Made by a program: the position numbers and the translations under genes. The notes under the pieces were generated by a model that was given only the letters and a program-made list of their open reading frames with translations, did no database searches and was not told the origin of the DNA. Shown here piece after piece: positions 36,101 through 43,907 of a DNA stretch of 64,000 nt; position 1 is the first letter of the stretch; every line of letters begins with the position of its first letter. This stretch comes from an uncultured Bacteroidota bacterium (lineage in GTDB: Bacteria; Bacteroidota; Bacteroidia; Flavobacteriales; Flavobacteriaceae). The stretch spans positions 24,213-88,212 of the forward strand of contig CACHZY010000005.1 in assembly GCA_902584445.1 (NCBI GenBank). The letters run 5' to 3'.

Positions 36101-37301
36101 AATAGGGATAGTCTGTAATTACCATAATTCAGGGGTTTTATTCCCCTCCATAAATCCCGTTCGTACTTATCCTGCTTTTGAGATAATCATTCGAGACAGT
36201 GGATTTGGTATTAAAAAAGAAAATTTAGATAAGGTTTTTGAGCGTTTTTACCAGGATGAGGAAAACAATAGGCAAAACTATGGAGGGACTGGAATAGGAC
36301 TTGAGGTAGTTAGTACTTTTATAAAATACCACAAGGGAAAAATTGAAGTTGAAAGTGAAGAGAACATTGGAACTGCTATGAAAGTTTTTTTTCCTGCAGG
36401 GAAAAGTCACTTTGTTGCGAGTCAATTCAGAAAACAACCAAATAAAGACAAAAATATTAGTTCAATTAAAGAGACAATTATAAGTGAAGAAAATGTAGAC
36501 TACGTTCAATCAGAAACTCAGTCAAAAAACAGCTTACTTATAGTGGAAGATAACTCTCAATTAAGGAAGTATTTAAAAAGTGAACTAAATGATAATTATA
36601 AAATATACGAGGCCAATAATGGAAAAATTGGACTCGAGATAGCAAAAATCAAAAGACCAAATATTATAGTCACTGACGTAATGATGCCCGAAATGAATGG
36701 AATCGAAATGTGTTCACTTCTAAAAGCGGATAGCCTAACTAAAACCATACCAATAGTCATGCTTACCGCAAAAGTGAGTCATAAGGATAGGATATTGGGG
36801 ATCAATTCAGGAGCAGATGTATACTTAAAAAAACCATTTAGTATAGAATTACTAAAGTCCCATTTGGAACAACTGTTGCAAAGTAAGAGTGATTTCTTTG
36901 AAGTTTTTATGGGGAAATTAAATATTGATACTGAAATAAATAATACCAATAGTTTTTTGACTGATGTAATCAGCTTTATCAATGAGAATCTTTCTAATGA
37001 AAATTTAGTGATTGAGGATATAGCGGATCAATTAAATATAAGTAAGAGCAAACTTTATCGAAACATTAAAAATACTTCAGGAATTTCAGCTAATCAATTG
37101 ATAAGAAAATTACGTATCGAGAGGTCAAAAGAATTATTATTAAAATCTAACTTTTCGATTTCAGAAATATGCTATAATGTTGGTTTTTCGTCCCCATCTT
37201 ATTTTACTAAAAGGTTTAAAGAGTATGCCGGAATGGTTCCCAAACAATTTAAGCTTAAATATCTTAATGAAAATAAAATTGGAAAAAACAAAGACCTCTG
37301 A
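33165..37301 (+). CDS. Hybrid two-component system sensor/regulator (HTCS)
   Basis: 1,378-residue single-protein sensor that detects oligosaccharides in the periplasm and activates the PUL. It starts with GTG and a signal sequence (LFSFILFFFLQVFAQQ). Then follow two seven-bladed reg-prop propellers (repeats like LWVGTYGGGLKKFDG, about 30-700), a Y_Y_Y domain (YAYRLKGFEENWNYVGN) and one membrane helix near residue 795. Cytoplasmic parts are the HisKA with FFTNISHEFRTP (His850), the HATPase with GGTGIGLEVVSTF, a receiver with VTDVMMPEMNG (Asp1171) and a C-terminal AraC-type helix-turn-helix. Divergent placement at the sulfatase/GH43 arm is classic for PUL control. The GH10 gene starts 4 bases after its stop. 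Confidence 0.96.
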   Translation: MLRSSLFSFILFFFLQVFAQQEPYLFVNSSSEMGNRPITSIAKDNNSFLWVGTYGGGLKKFDGIDVKTYRHDIYEETALSSSIIHDLMIDEVGQLWVGSNDGLHLYNPEKDNFFRFLNNFQGKPIKVHAIESLDDENILVGTHQSGLFVINYLSKSIIEIELSINIEKNNFLIHDIKRDISNRIWVATNLGLFQFDSNDFLLKRVKVQDQKSSRLLEKNILSILVDNQSNIWLGTTSSGILKIQSNNSNYLIVNQISLTNKRILALEEYKNGKILCGTENDGLFILDYNGNVLDRYLSKSTDNFSIASNSVWSIFSDDEDRVWIGYYDKGLDKYDPRHFKFNFLKNIISKPNPFPKSISGIAKDKKGLIWFSSIDQGVYAYNSRNNYYYYLNDPKNKLASGINSFDIPSLYIDKSGNIWVASWYSGVYLLKNGTDGFINFNRKTHPKIFKSNRIASFSEDLNGKIWIGTFQSGLISYEPISKTFTKHDSPSIRENGLNRANIRKVLADSRNNIWLGTRQGVFIYDKKTSALKSFNYRIKELIGKQFSEIVIFSLYEDLNKKIWIGTDGFGAFCYNPSDDTLEWFNKNNRMPLLTVNSITQTNDGFHWFGGDDGLVRFDTTLDEIKFYNSSDGLMSNMINKNTFYKDNDILYLGTNKGVNFFNYNKLTNNLLAPKIKLKELRISNQPVAVGESGPLPNALDALKVLELDHYQSSFSIDYVGINYTRGNQNNYAYRLKGFEENWNYVGNSSSANYTNIRPGNYTFELNASNSDGTWNEEPFVLPIIIRPPWWITNVAYLIYVLIFSGLLFVFYKLVDQQYKERRRAELEKDKRKQVEELNEQKIQFFTNISHEFRTPLTLILNPMESLISRSFESEGKEVRQKYITVYNNANRMLRLIDELMDFRKIQFNRTKLQVERCSLTESLSSVVSNFTIEASDRKIILDTEFNLSKDEIWIDTSMFEKIVFNLLSNAFKATSENGKIGIVCNYHNSGVLFPSINPVRTYPAFEIIIRDSGFGIKKENLDKVFERFYQDEENNRQNYGGTGIGLEVVSTFIKYHKGKIEVESEENIGTAMKVFFPAGKSHFVASQFRKQPNKDKNISSIKETIISEENVDYVQSETQSKNSLLIVEDNSQLRKYLKSELNDNYKIYEANNGKIGLEIAKIKRPNIIVTDVMMPEMNGIEMCSLLKADSLTKTIPIVMLTAKVSHKDRILGINSGADVYLKKPFSIELLKSHLEQLLQSKSDFFEVFMGKLNIDTEINNTNSFLTDVISFINENLSNENLVIEDIADQLNISKSKLYRNIKNTSGISANQLIRKLRIERSKELLLKSNFSISEICYNVGFSSPSYFTKRFKEYAGMVPKQFKLKYLNENKIGKNKDL

Positions 37302-37305
37302 AACA

Positions 37306-38676
37306 ATGAAAAAAATAATATTTTTTTTCACGGTTATTTTTATTGTGATAAATCTAAAAGCTCAAGATGGAAGTAAGCATATTCCATGGAAGCTTGATGG
37401 TGCATTAGAAAGAATTGAAAAAATAAGAAAAGGGGAAGTAGTTTTAGAATTTTATCATGAAAATAAAAGATTAAAAAATAAAAAAGGTGACTTTAAAATA
37501 GAGTTAATTAGTCATAATTTTAATTTTGGTGTCTCCATGACTCAATCCAGGGATTTATTTCAAACAGCTAAATTTGAGATCTACCGAGACCGAGTTAAAG
37601 AACTTTTCAATTTTATTACAGTTGGTTTTTACTGGGTTCTATTTGATGAAAAAGGTGATACTAACTATGCAAATAAATATATGAATGATAACCTCCAATG
37701 GGCTGATAAAAATAATTTGAGGGTAAAAGGACATCCACTTTTATGGCATGAATCTTTACCAAATTGGATTATAGACTTTGAGGATATGAAGGAGTTGGAG
37801 AAAATTATTAATAATAGAATTTCTAAATTAATCAATTCTTATCCTAAAATTCCTTATTGGGATGTTTATAATGAACCAGTTGCGCCGTTCAAAGCCCATG
37901 TGCATCCAAGTGGTATTACACGATGGATTACTTACAAGGGCGGTATTGAGCCAGCTATGAAATACTTGTATGATTTGGTCAATCAAATAAACCCTACTAA
38001 AAAGTATGTAAATAACCATTACCATCCTAAGGAGCCAGAATTTATTGCCATTAATCAATATTTTATTGATGAAAACGTAAATTATAGTGCTATAGGAATG
38101 CAAGCACACATGCAAACAGATTCAGGAGTTTTGTCTGAAACGGATCTTTGGAATTTACTTGAAGATTATTCTAAGTTTGAAAAGGAGATTCATTTTACTG
38201 AAATTACCGTTACCAGTTCAAAAAGATTTAAAGACTGGGAAGAGCATAAAATCTATCTTAAAAATAGAGATGATCTACTAAAACAAGGTAAGGATTTATA
38301 CCTTGAAAGTCTGGATGAATATGAAATTTATCAAGCCGAGTATCTAAAAGATTTTTTCACTTTAGCATTTAGTCATCCATCATTAACTTCAATTACCATT
38401 TGGAACCTAACGGATCTAAATGCATGGAGAGGCCATGCAGGAGGAATTTTAGATAAAGACTTCAATCCTAAAAAAGCTTTTTATACTTTAAAAAAGCTTA
38501 TTAAAGAGGATTGGTCAACCAAAACTGAGATTACTCAAAAACTAAAGAAACCAATTGTTTTTAAAGGTTTCTATGGTGATTATTTAGGAGAGGTTACTAT
38601 TGAGGGTAAAAAATATAACTTCACTTTTAACCACAGCGCAGATAACACTGATACTATAAAGGTAATTATTCAATAG
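37306..38676 (+). CDS. GH10 endo-beta-1,4-xylanase
   Basis: Cleaves xylan backbones by the retaining mechanism. The ORF track starts inside the sensor gene (37177). The ATG at 37306 (MKKIIFFFTVIFIVINLKAQ) gives a clear signal peptide and 456 residues. GH10 landmarks are the substrate motif VKGHPLLWHESLPNW, acid/base Glu190 in WDVYNEPVAP and nucleophile Glu299 in IHFTEITVTS. WNLTDLNAWRG follows at the end of the barrel. An N-terminal beta part of about 70 residues precedes the barrel. The last 60 residues form a small beta domain with no sorting signal. It shares an operon with the HTCS sensor, which is an uncommon arrangement: the enzyme would be made at sensor level, before induction. Confidence 0.93.
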   Translation: MKKIIFFFTVIFIVINLKAQDGSKHIPWKLDGALERIEKIRKGEVVLEFYHENKRLKNKKGDFKIELISHNFNFGVSMTQSRDLFQTAKFEIYRDRVKELFNFITVGFYWVLFDEKGDTNYANKYMNDNLQWADKNNLRVKGHPLLWHESLPNWIIDFEDMKELEKIINNRISKLINSYPKIPYWDVYNEPVAPFKAHVHPSGITRWITYKGGIEPAMKYLYDLVNQINPTKKYVNNHYHPKEPEFIAINQYFIDENVNYSAIGMQAHMQTDSGVLSETDLWNLLEDYSKFEKEIHFTEITVTSSKRFKDWEEHKIYLKNRDDLLKQGKDLYLESLDEYEIYQAEYLKDFFTLAFSHPSLTSITIWNLTDLNAWRGHAGGILDKDFNPKKAFYTLKKLIKEDWSTKTEITQKLKKPIVFKGFYGDYLGEVTIEGKKYNFTFNHSADNTDTIKVIIQ

Positions 38677-38720
38677 CTCAATAGAGGCCTTGTTTTTTAG
38701 AATGTTATTTATTCCCGTGG

Positions 38721-39743
38721 TTAATTTAAAACACACCTAAAACCTGTGTGCTGTGAACCAGTATCAGGAGACGACTTCATTTTGGAGGCAACACGGTAGC
38801 CCGAACAGTATGTGTCATTGCAAAGAAATGAGCCTCCGCGAATAATTTTTTGGTCAATGTATGGATTATAGGGATCAAAACTTTCATTAGCTCCCTTGGG
38901 ATTTAAAGTAGTCTGTTTTGCTATGGTTTTATAGTAGTCATAGTTATACCAATCCGAGCACCATTCCCACACATTTCCTGCCATATCATAAAGCCCATAT
39001 CCATTGGGCTCAAAAGATTTCACTGGAGCAGAATAAAAAAATAAGTCTTTATTTGAATTATTATATGGAAAGGTACCCTCCCAACTGTTAGCTTTTACCT
39101 TTCCAGTACTAATTTCTTCATCTCCCCATGGATATTTTTTATCCTTTAGTCCCCCTCTCGCAGCCCATTCCCATTCAGCTTCAGTAGGCAGTCGCTTTCC
39201 CGCCCAATTTGCATAAGCTACAGCATCATCCCATGAGACATGAACAACAGGGTGATTTTCTTTTCCTTCAATAGTACTTCCCTTGCCTCTAGGGCTTCTC
39301 CAATCTGCCTTTGGTTTCCATTCCCACCAAGCTGAAAAGTTATTTAAATCCACTGGACCAGCGGTAGGTTTAAAAACTAATGAAGAAGCTTGTAAAAGCG
39401 TGTCATGTGGTTTGGGGGTATCAGGGGGTAGTTGTTTTTTCATTTCCTCCCAATCCACTGGTTTCTCAGCTGTGGTTACATATCCTGTTTCTTCAATAAA
39501 TTTTGCAAACTGTGCATTGGTTACTTCAGTTTGATCAATCCAAAATCCATCAACTTTTACTAGATGTACAGGCCCTTCGTCTGGTCTAGCCTGATTATCT
39601 TCACTTCCCATTTGAAAAGTACTTCCAGGGATCCAAATCATTCCTTTTTTATTTTCAACAGGGCTAAGTTCAGATTTTTTAGTTTTTGACTGGCAACCAA
39701 TTATTCCAATTAATAAAAAGATTAATGTTATAGATTTATACAC
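38721..39743 (-). CDS. Formylglycine-generating enzyme lipoprotein (sulfatase activator)
   Basis: FGE/SUMF1-type protein of 340 residues with lipobox GIIGC (Cys17), so it acts in the periplasm or at the outer membrane. The FGE fold begins at MIWIPGSTFQMGS. Conserved parts are WIDQTEVTNAQFAKF, HVSWDDAVAYANWAGKRLPT and MAGNVWEWCSDWY. The catalytic cysteine pair is present as GGSFLCNDTYC (Cys308 and Cys313), followed by HTGFRC. This spacing matches the copper-binding pair of active FGEs, so it is probably a true oxygen-dependent sulfatase activator, not merely an FGE-sulfatase-domain protein. All three sulfatases of the locus carry a Cys-type target. It converges with the GH10 gene and closes the PUL on the right. 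Confidence 0.9.
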   Translation of the reverse strand: MYKSITLIFLLIGIIGCQSKTKKSELSPVENKKGMIWIPGSTFQMGSEDNQARPDEGPVHLVKVDGFWIDQTEVTNAQFAKFIEETGYVTTAEKPVDWEEMKKQLPPDTPKPHDTLLQASSLVFKPTAGPVDLNNFSAWWEWKPKADWRSPRGKGSTIEGKENHPVVHVSWDDAVAYANWAGKRLPTEAEWEWAARGGLKDKKYPWGDEEISTGKVKANSWEGTFPYNNSNKDLFFYSAPVKSFEPNGYGLYDMAGNVWEWCSDWYNYDYYKTIAKQTTLNPKGANESFDPYNPYIDQKIIRGGSFLCNDTYCSGYRVASKMKSSPDTGSQHTGFRCVLN

Positions 39744-39791
39744 TTTATATATTTTTTCATTGGCAAAGGTGCTAATTTAAAGATTAACATC

Positions 39792-39799
39792 TATATTTG
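39792..39799 (+). promoter_or_regulatory. Candidate -7 element (TATATTTG) for the 39826 operon
   Basis: TATATTTG matches TAnnTTTG and ends 26 bases before the ATG at 39826. A TTG exists upstream but is too far for good -33 spacing. Confidence 0.35.
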
Positions 39800-39825
39800 A
39801 TTACATATTTAGAAGTAAATTTTCT

Positions 39826-40143
39826 ATGAAATCTAGTTGGGTTAAAATAATCATTCCAACCTTTTTAACTTTTATATTATTACTCCCTTATGGTGGATCT
39901 CTCCTTCATTTATTTGAGGATCATGAGCATAAAACCTGTGATATATCCGTAGTACATTTTCATGAGATTGATTTCGATTGTAATGTTTTTGATTATTATT
40001 TTACTCCTAAAATTGAGATTTCTAATTCTATTTTATATTACGATTTTATAATATTTAATAAATTAAACTATTCTTTAAGTTCCCGATTATTTTTTGAATC
40101 GCCCATCAATCCCTACCTCTTAAGAGGCCCTCCTATTGCATAA
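39826..40143 (+). CDS. Small exported protein with His/Cys motif and C-terminal RGPP (HYC_CC_PP-like)
   Basis: 105 residues with an N-terminal membrane or signal segment (IIIPTFLTFILLLPYGGSLLHLF). A His/Cys-containing stretch (EDHEHKTC, HFHEIDFDC) and a C-terminal end LLRGPP follow. This layout recalls the small HYC_CC_PP-type proteins found beside metal-efflux or TonB receptor genes in Flavobacteriia; the assignment is tentative because the HYC motif is degenerate. The role is unknown, but the His/Cys residues and the His-rich next gene suggest metal handling. Confidence 0.6.
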   Translation: MKSSWVKIIIPTFLTFILLLPYGGSLLHLFEDHEHKTCDISVVHFHEIDFDCNVFDYYFTPKIEISNSILYYDFIIFNKLNYSLSSRLFFESPINPYLLRGPPIA

Positions 40144-40169
40144 TTTTTCTTGATAGTTTTTTATAAATG

Positions 40170-40190
40170 TTTACCAATTTGATAGGTAAA
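40170..40190. promoter_or_regulatory. Candidate operator: TTTACC-N9-GGTAAA inverted repeat
   Basis: A perfect 6-bp inverted repeat with 9-base spacing, 38 bases before the start of the His-rich lipoprotein gene. Outside it, AATG and a shifted CATT extend the symmetry. It could be a repressor site or an RNA hairpin; there is no T run for termination. Confidence 0.4.
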
Positions 40191-40228
40191 TACATTCATT
40201 ACAATTATAAAATTTTAAAATTTAAGTT

Positions 40229-40852
40229 ATGTTAAAAAATCTTTACAAACATTCAATATTAATAATATCAGTATTTCTATTAGCAATCTCCTGTGATAAA
40301 GGAGAGCCAGCAGTTGTTCACGAACATGAAGTATTCACAAGAGTTGTTCTCGAGGTCAAAAAAGACGGTGAAACAAACTTTAAAAAATATACTTTTGAAG
40401 TTGAAGGCCATGATGACCATGGACACGATGACCATGGAGATGATGACCACGGAGATGATGATCATGGAGATGATGACCATGGAGATGAACACACTGAGGT
40501 TGAGCTTGACACAAATTCAACTTATCACGTTAGTATTTTTTTCTACAATGATTCTGATCCAGATAATATCGAAGACGTTACTCTGGAAATAATTGAAGAA
40601 GCTGATGTACATCAGGTTTTTTATGAAATGACAGAAATTCCAGGATTTTCAATTGCAGCTGCATCTGATGACACCAAAGACAGTAACGGAAATCCACTTT
40701 TTTTAAAAACATCTTGGACTACAGCTTCAGAAACATCTGGTGATGTTAAGGCTTATTTAATACATGAGGCAACCTCTAAAACTGGAAGTACTAGGGCTGA
40801 CTTTGGAGGAGCAACAGATGTAGAGATAGAATTTGAAGTTCACATAGAATAA
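40229..40852 (+). CDS. Lipoprotein with His/Asp-rich repeat, partner of the next TonB receptor
   Basis: 207 residues with lipobox AISC (Cys22). The family is one often found directly before TonB-dependent receptors in Flavobacteriia and is labelled in databases as type 1 periplasmic binding fold superfamily. Typical parts are LEIIEEADVHQVFYEM, DTKDSNGNPLFLKTSW and GGATDVEIEFEV. Unlike usual members it carries an inserted His/Asp repeat (DDHGD units, about residues 61-88), a likely divalent-metal-binding loop. Its stop is followed without any gap by the ATG of the receptor, so the two are tightly coupled. Zinc or copper as ligand is inference from the histidines. Confidence 0.8.
   Translation: MLKNLYKHSILIISVFLLAISCDKGEPAVVHEHEVFTRVVLEVKKDGETNFKKYTFEVEGHDDHGHDDHGDDDHGDDDHGDDDHGDEHTEVELDTNSTYHVSIFFYNDSDPDNIEDVTLEIIEEADVHQVFYEMTEIPGFSIAAASDDTKDSNGNPLFLKTSWTTASETSGDVKAYLIHEATSKTGSTRADFGGATDVEIEFEVHIE
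40409..40492 (+). repeat. 15-base repeat encoding DDHGD units
   Basis: Imperfect 15-base units (GATGACCATGGAGAT type) repeated about five times in frame, encoding His/Asp/Gly pentapeptides. Length changes by slippage would keep the frame. The ORFs in other frames over this region are shadows of it. Confidence 0.85.
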
Positions 40853-43333
40853 ATGCATCATTTTATTGGAAAGATTATCTTTAATTTTTTCTTCGGGCCC
40901 AAAAAATGTAAATGCTCATCTTGTTCAAAGTTAACTAAATCAGTAGCAGGTATTTCTTTATTTGCTACTGGTTTACTTTTTTCTCAAGATTGTAATTTAA
41001 CATTAAAAGGCAAAGTTGTCGATTTACATGATAATACCCCTTTGGAAGGAGCTTTGATTAGCTTCGTTGGGATGAATGAAAATGTCCTATCCAATGCCAG
41101 CGGAGAATTTTTAATAAAAAATCAATGTGAAGGAAAGCTTAGTTTAAAAATTTCACACGTAAGCTGTGAAGACTACCTGACGGAATTCGATTTAAAAAAA
41201 TCCAGTTCCAAAAAATTTTTCATGGAACATCATATTGAATCTCTTGAAGAGATAATTGTTTCAGAAAATAAATTAAAAGACCTATCTACTACTGCAAATT
41301 CATACTCACTAAGTCAACTTGAGAAAGATAGGTATAGCAGTGGAAATTTAGCTACAGCATTAGGCTCTATAAGTGGAGTAAGCAACCTTAGTACAGGAAA
41401 CAGTGTTGCAAAGCCAGTAATTCATGGTATGTATGGAAGTAGAGTAGGAATTGTTTACGACGGAGTTGTTCTAGAAAATCAGCAGTGGGGTTTAGATCAT
41501 GCTCCTAATGTTGACCTAAATGCATTTGATAATATTCGTTTAATAAAAGGAGCGGGTCTTCTAAAGTATACAGGTGACACCCCTGGAGGTGTTATAGTTT
41601 TAGAGTCTTCGACTCCTAAAATATCTGATTCATTATATGGAAAAACTATTATTAATGGTATGTCAAATGGTCGGGGATATAATCTTATAAGCTCATGGAT
41701 TCGGTCTTTTAACAGTGGAATTTTTCTCAAAGCACAAGGTACCTTAAAAAAGAATGGGGACTATAGTACTCCAAATTATATCTTGTCAAACACTGGCAAT
41801 AATGAAGAGAATTTCAGTGTAACGATTGGTAGAAATAAAATTTTAAAAAAATTAAAAATTAATTTTACTTTTTATAGCCAGGAAATAGGAATATTAAGAA
41901 GTTCTCATATTGGGAATGTTGGTGACCTTTTAAGAGCTATACAGTCTAATGAGCCATTTGTGATTAATCCCTTTAGTTATGAGATTAATTTTCCTAAGCA
42001 ATTCAATAAGCATTATACCTCGAGTATTGAATATTCAGTAAGAAATAATTCTAATGGAAAATGGATTACAAAATATAATTGGCAAAAAAACAATAGGAAG
42101 GAATATGATATTAGAAGAGGATCAGACAAATATGATCCAGCTCTTGATCTTACATTAGATACCCATAACTTAGTTTCAAGTTACCAGTGGAATAAATCAA
42201 ATATTTCCTATGATTTAGGATTATTCTCTCAATTTCAAGACAACTATTCAAACCCTGATACTGGAATAAAAAGATTAATTCCTGATTATGTTAAAGTAAG
42301 ACTTGGATCCTTTTTCACCACATCATATTCCATTTTTAATAATCTAGATTTTAATTTTGGCTTTCGTTTTGAACACATAAATAACCTAGTTCAAAAATAT
42401 TATCGTTTTAGCCGATGGAATAATGAAAATTATGAAGTTGATTTAGGGCCTTATGTAATTAAGGAAACCTTGTCTCAAAAATTAGTTAAAAGAAGATTAA
42501 TTTTTAATAATCCTTCATTTAATTTTGGAATTAAAAGTAAGATTATTCCATCTCATGAAATAAGTTTTAACTTTTTTTATACGCAAAGAGCTCCAGATAT
42601 AGCCGAAATGTTTAGTGATGGGCTGCATCATGCAATAGCATCAATTGAGTACGGAAATCCATTTTTGAAATCTGAGAGAACAAATAAATTTGTGATTAAT
42701 TTTGAAAAAAATGAAGGAGATTTCCAATACAATTTTAATCCTTATTTAACTAAGGGTAAAAATTATATTGTAATTGAACCTGCAGGAGTAGAGCAAACCA
42801 TTAGGGGGGCATTCCCTGTTTGGGAGTATAGATCAATTAGCTCTTCATTAAAAGGGTTTGATATTGACCTATCATATAAATTTAACAAGAACATTACATA
42901 TAAAAATAACACATCTTGGATAGAGGGAGTTGATGAAAATACCAAAACACCGATTGTAAATATTCCACCACTAATCACCAATAGTCAGTTACAGTTTTCA
43001 ATTTCTAAATGGAAATCTTTTTTTGGTTCTATTATCAGTAAATATGTTTTTAATCAAAATCAATTCCCTGATAATAATTTTTATACAACTATAATAGAGA
43101 ATGGAAGTAAAGTAGAGAAGTTAGTAGATATTAGCACACCTCCTAATGGGTATCATGATTTAGGAATTGATCTAAATTGGGGACCTTATAAACTTTTCTC
43201 AAATAAAATAAGCTTTTCTCTTACTTTTGATAATATTCTAAATGCAAATTATAGAAATTATCTTAACAGAATGAGGTTTTACAATGACGAGCTTGGAAGA
43301 AACATTATGATCCAAATAAAGATTAATCACTGA
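40853..43333 (+). CDS. TonB-dependent receptor, probable metal/chelate uptake
   Basis: 826-residue outer-membrane receptor. The N-terminus is unusual: before the export segment (VAGISLFATGLLFSQ) lies a cysteine cluster KKCKCSSCSK. Next is a carboxypeptidase-regulatory-like domain (LKGKVVDLHDNTPLEGALISF), then the plug (SLEEIIVSENKLKDL as TonB-box region, VIHGMYGSRVGIVYDGVVLENQQWG) and the barrel, ending GRNIMIQIKINH. The plug motif resembles zinc/haem-type receptors such as ZnuD-like proteins, and HHAIASIEYGNPFLKSE is in the same class. The ATG directly abuts the stop of the His-rich lipoprotein. Substrate inferred, not proven. Confidence 0.9.
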   Translation: MHHFIGKIIFNFFFGPKKCKCSSCSKLTKSVAGISLFATGLLFSQDCNLTLKGKVVDLHDNTPLEGALISFVGMNENVLSNASGEFLIKNQCEGKLSLKISHVSCEDYLTEFDLKKSSSKKFFMEHHIESLEEIIVSENKLKDLSTTANSYSLSQLEKDRYSSGNLATALGSISGVSNLSTGNSVAKPVIHGMYGSRVGIVYDGVVLENQQWGLDHAPNVDLNAFDNIRLIKGAGLLKYTGDTPGGVIVLESSTPKISDSLYGKTIINGMSNGRGYNLISSWIRSFNSGIFLKAQGTLKKNGDYSTPNYILSNTGNNEENFSVTIGRNKILKKLKINFTFYSQEIGILRSSHIGNVGDLLRAIQSNEPFVINPFSYEINFPKQFNKHYTSSIEYSVRNNSNGKWITKYNWQKNNRKEYDIRRGSDKYDPALDLTLDTHNLVSSYQWNKSNISYDLGLFSQFQDNYSNPDTGIKRLIPDYVKVRLGSFFTTSYSIFNNLDFNFGFRFEHINNLVQKYYRFSRWNNENYEVDLGPYVIKETLSQKLVKRRLIFNNPSFNFGIKSKIIPSHEISFNFFYTQRAPDIAEMFSDGLHHAIASIEYGNPFLKSERTNKFVINFEKNEGDFQYNFNPYLTKGKNYIVIEPAGVEQTIRGAFPVWEYRSISSSLKGFDIDLSYKFNKNITYKNNTSWIEGVDENTKTPIVNIPPLITNSQLQFSISKWKSFFGSIISKYVFNQNQFPDNNFYTTIIENGSKVEKLVDISTPPNGYHDLGIDLNWGPYKLFSNKISFSLTFDNILNANYRNYLNRMRFYNDELGRNIMIQIKINH

Positions 43334-43337
43334 TTGA

Positions 43338-43907
43338 ATGATGTTTTATAGCCAAAAGTTTCTATTTTTTTTTATTGTTAGTATGCAAATACTAAAATCT
43401 CAAAATGATAATGGCCAGATTAGTTCTTATTTTAATCCCCTCAATGATCCTACTGTAGAGGGACAAACTACTTTTGTCAAAGAATTAATGGATATAGCAG
43501 GATATAATCCTGAAAAAATTGAAATTTATCAGACATTACCTAATAGAGCAAAAGTTTTTAGAGTGAAACTCGATAGCGTTAATGGTGGCTTTGTATTTAT
43601 TCGTTGGGATAGTAAAAAGAAAGAAAACTATGTAGCCAATAAAATGATAGATCCAGGTGTTTATTTTAACCTTAAAGCGGCTAAGGAAATTATGAGAAAA
43701 CAGACAGATAAGGCCTACTTCACTGTTGAGGATGTACTTCCTCAATCTCCTGATCAAGAGCAGATTAATATCGGTGAACTTAATCAATTTAGAGAGGAGT
43801 TTGAATTAAAGGAGGAAGAAAAAAGGTTGGAGCAGGAGGAGGCACAAAAAAGTAGACCAAAAAAAGAAAAAAGCAAGGAAAAGAATAAAAAGAAGCTTTT
43901 TAATTAA
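43338..43907 (+). CDS. Secreted protein of unknown function with Lys/Glu-rich tail
   Basis: 189 residues beginning ATGATG, so the start may be 43338 or 43341. A hydrophobic N-terminal segment (FLFFFIVSMQILKSQ) suggests export. The middle (about 30-140) reads as a small alpha/beta domain with GGFVFIRWDSKKKENYVAN. The last 45 residues are a charged coiled-coil-like Glu/Lys tail. I do not recognise the family. It follows the TonB receptor by 4 bases and is likely in the same transcript. Its stop overlaps that of the Rieske gene on the other strand by 4 bases. Confidence 0.68.
   Translation: MMFYSQKFLFFFIVSMQILKSQNDNGQISSYFNPLNDPTVEGQTTFVKELMDIAGYNPEKIEIYQTLPNRAKVFRVKLDSVNGGFVFIRWDSKKKENYVANKMIDPGVYFNLKAAKEIMRKQTDKAYFTVEDVLPQSPDQEQINIGELNQFREEFELKEEEKRLEQEEAQKSRPKKEKSKEKNKKKLFN

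Noticed and set aside
37177-37305. GH10 start inside the HTCS gene
   Set aside because: The extension is the AraC domain read in another frame; the signal peptide begins at the ATG at 37306.
13567-39743. The PUL as an integrated mobile element
   Set aside because: No integrase, transposase, flanking direct repeats or tRNA-end duplication were seen; tRNA-Leu lies near the left edge, but no attachment-site copy was found on the right.
40293-40592. ORF with Met/Thr-rich repeats (MTMEMMTTEMM)
   Set aside because: Out-of-frame reading of the His/Asp repeat in the lipoprotein gene.
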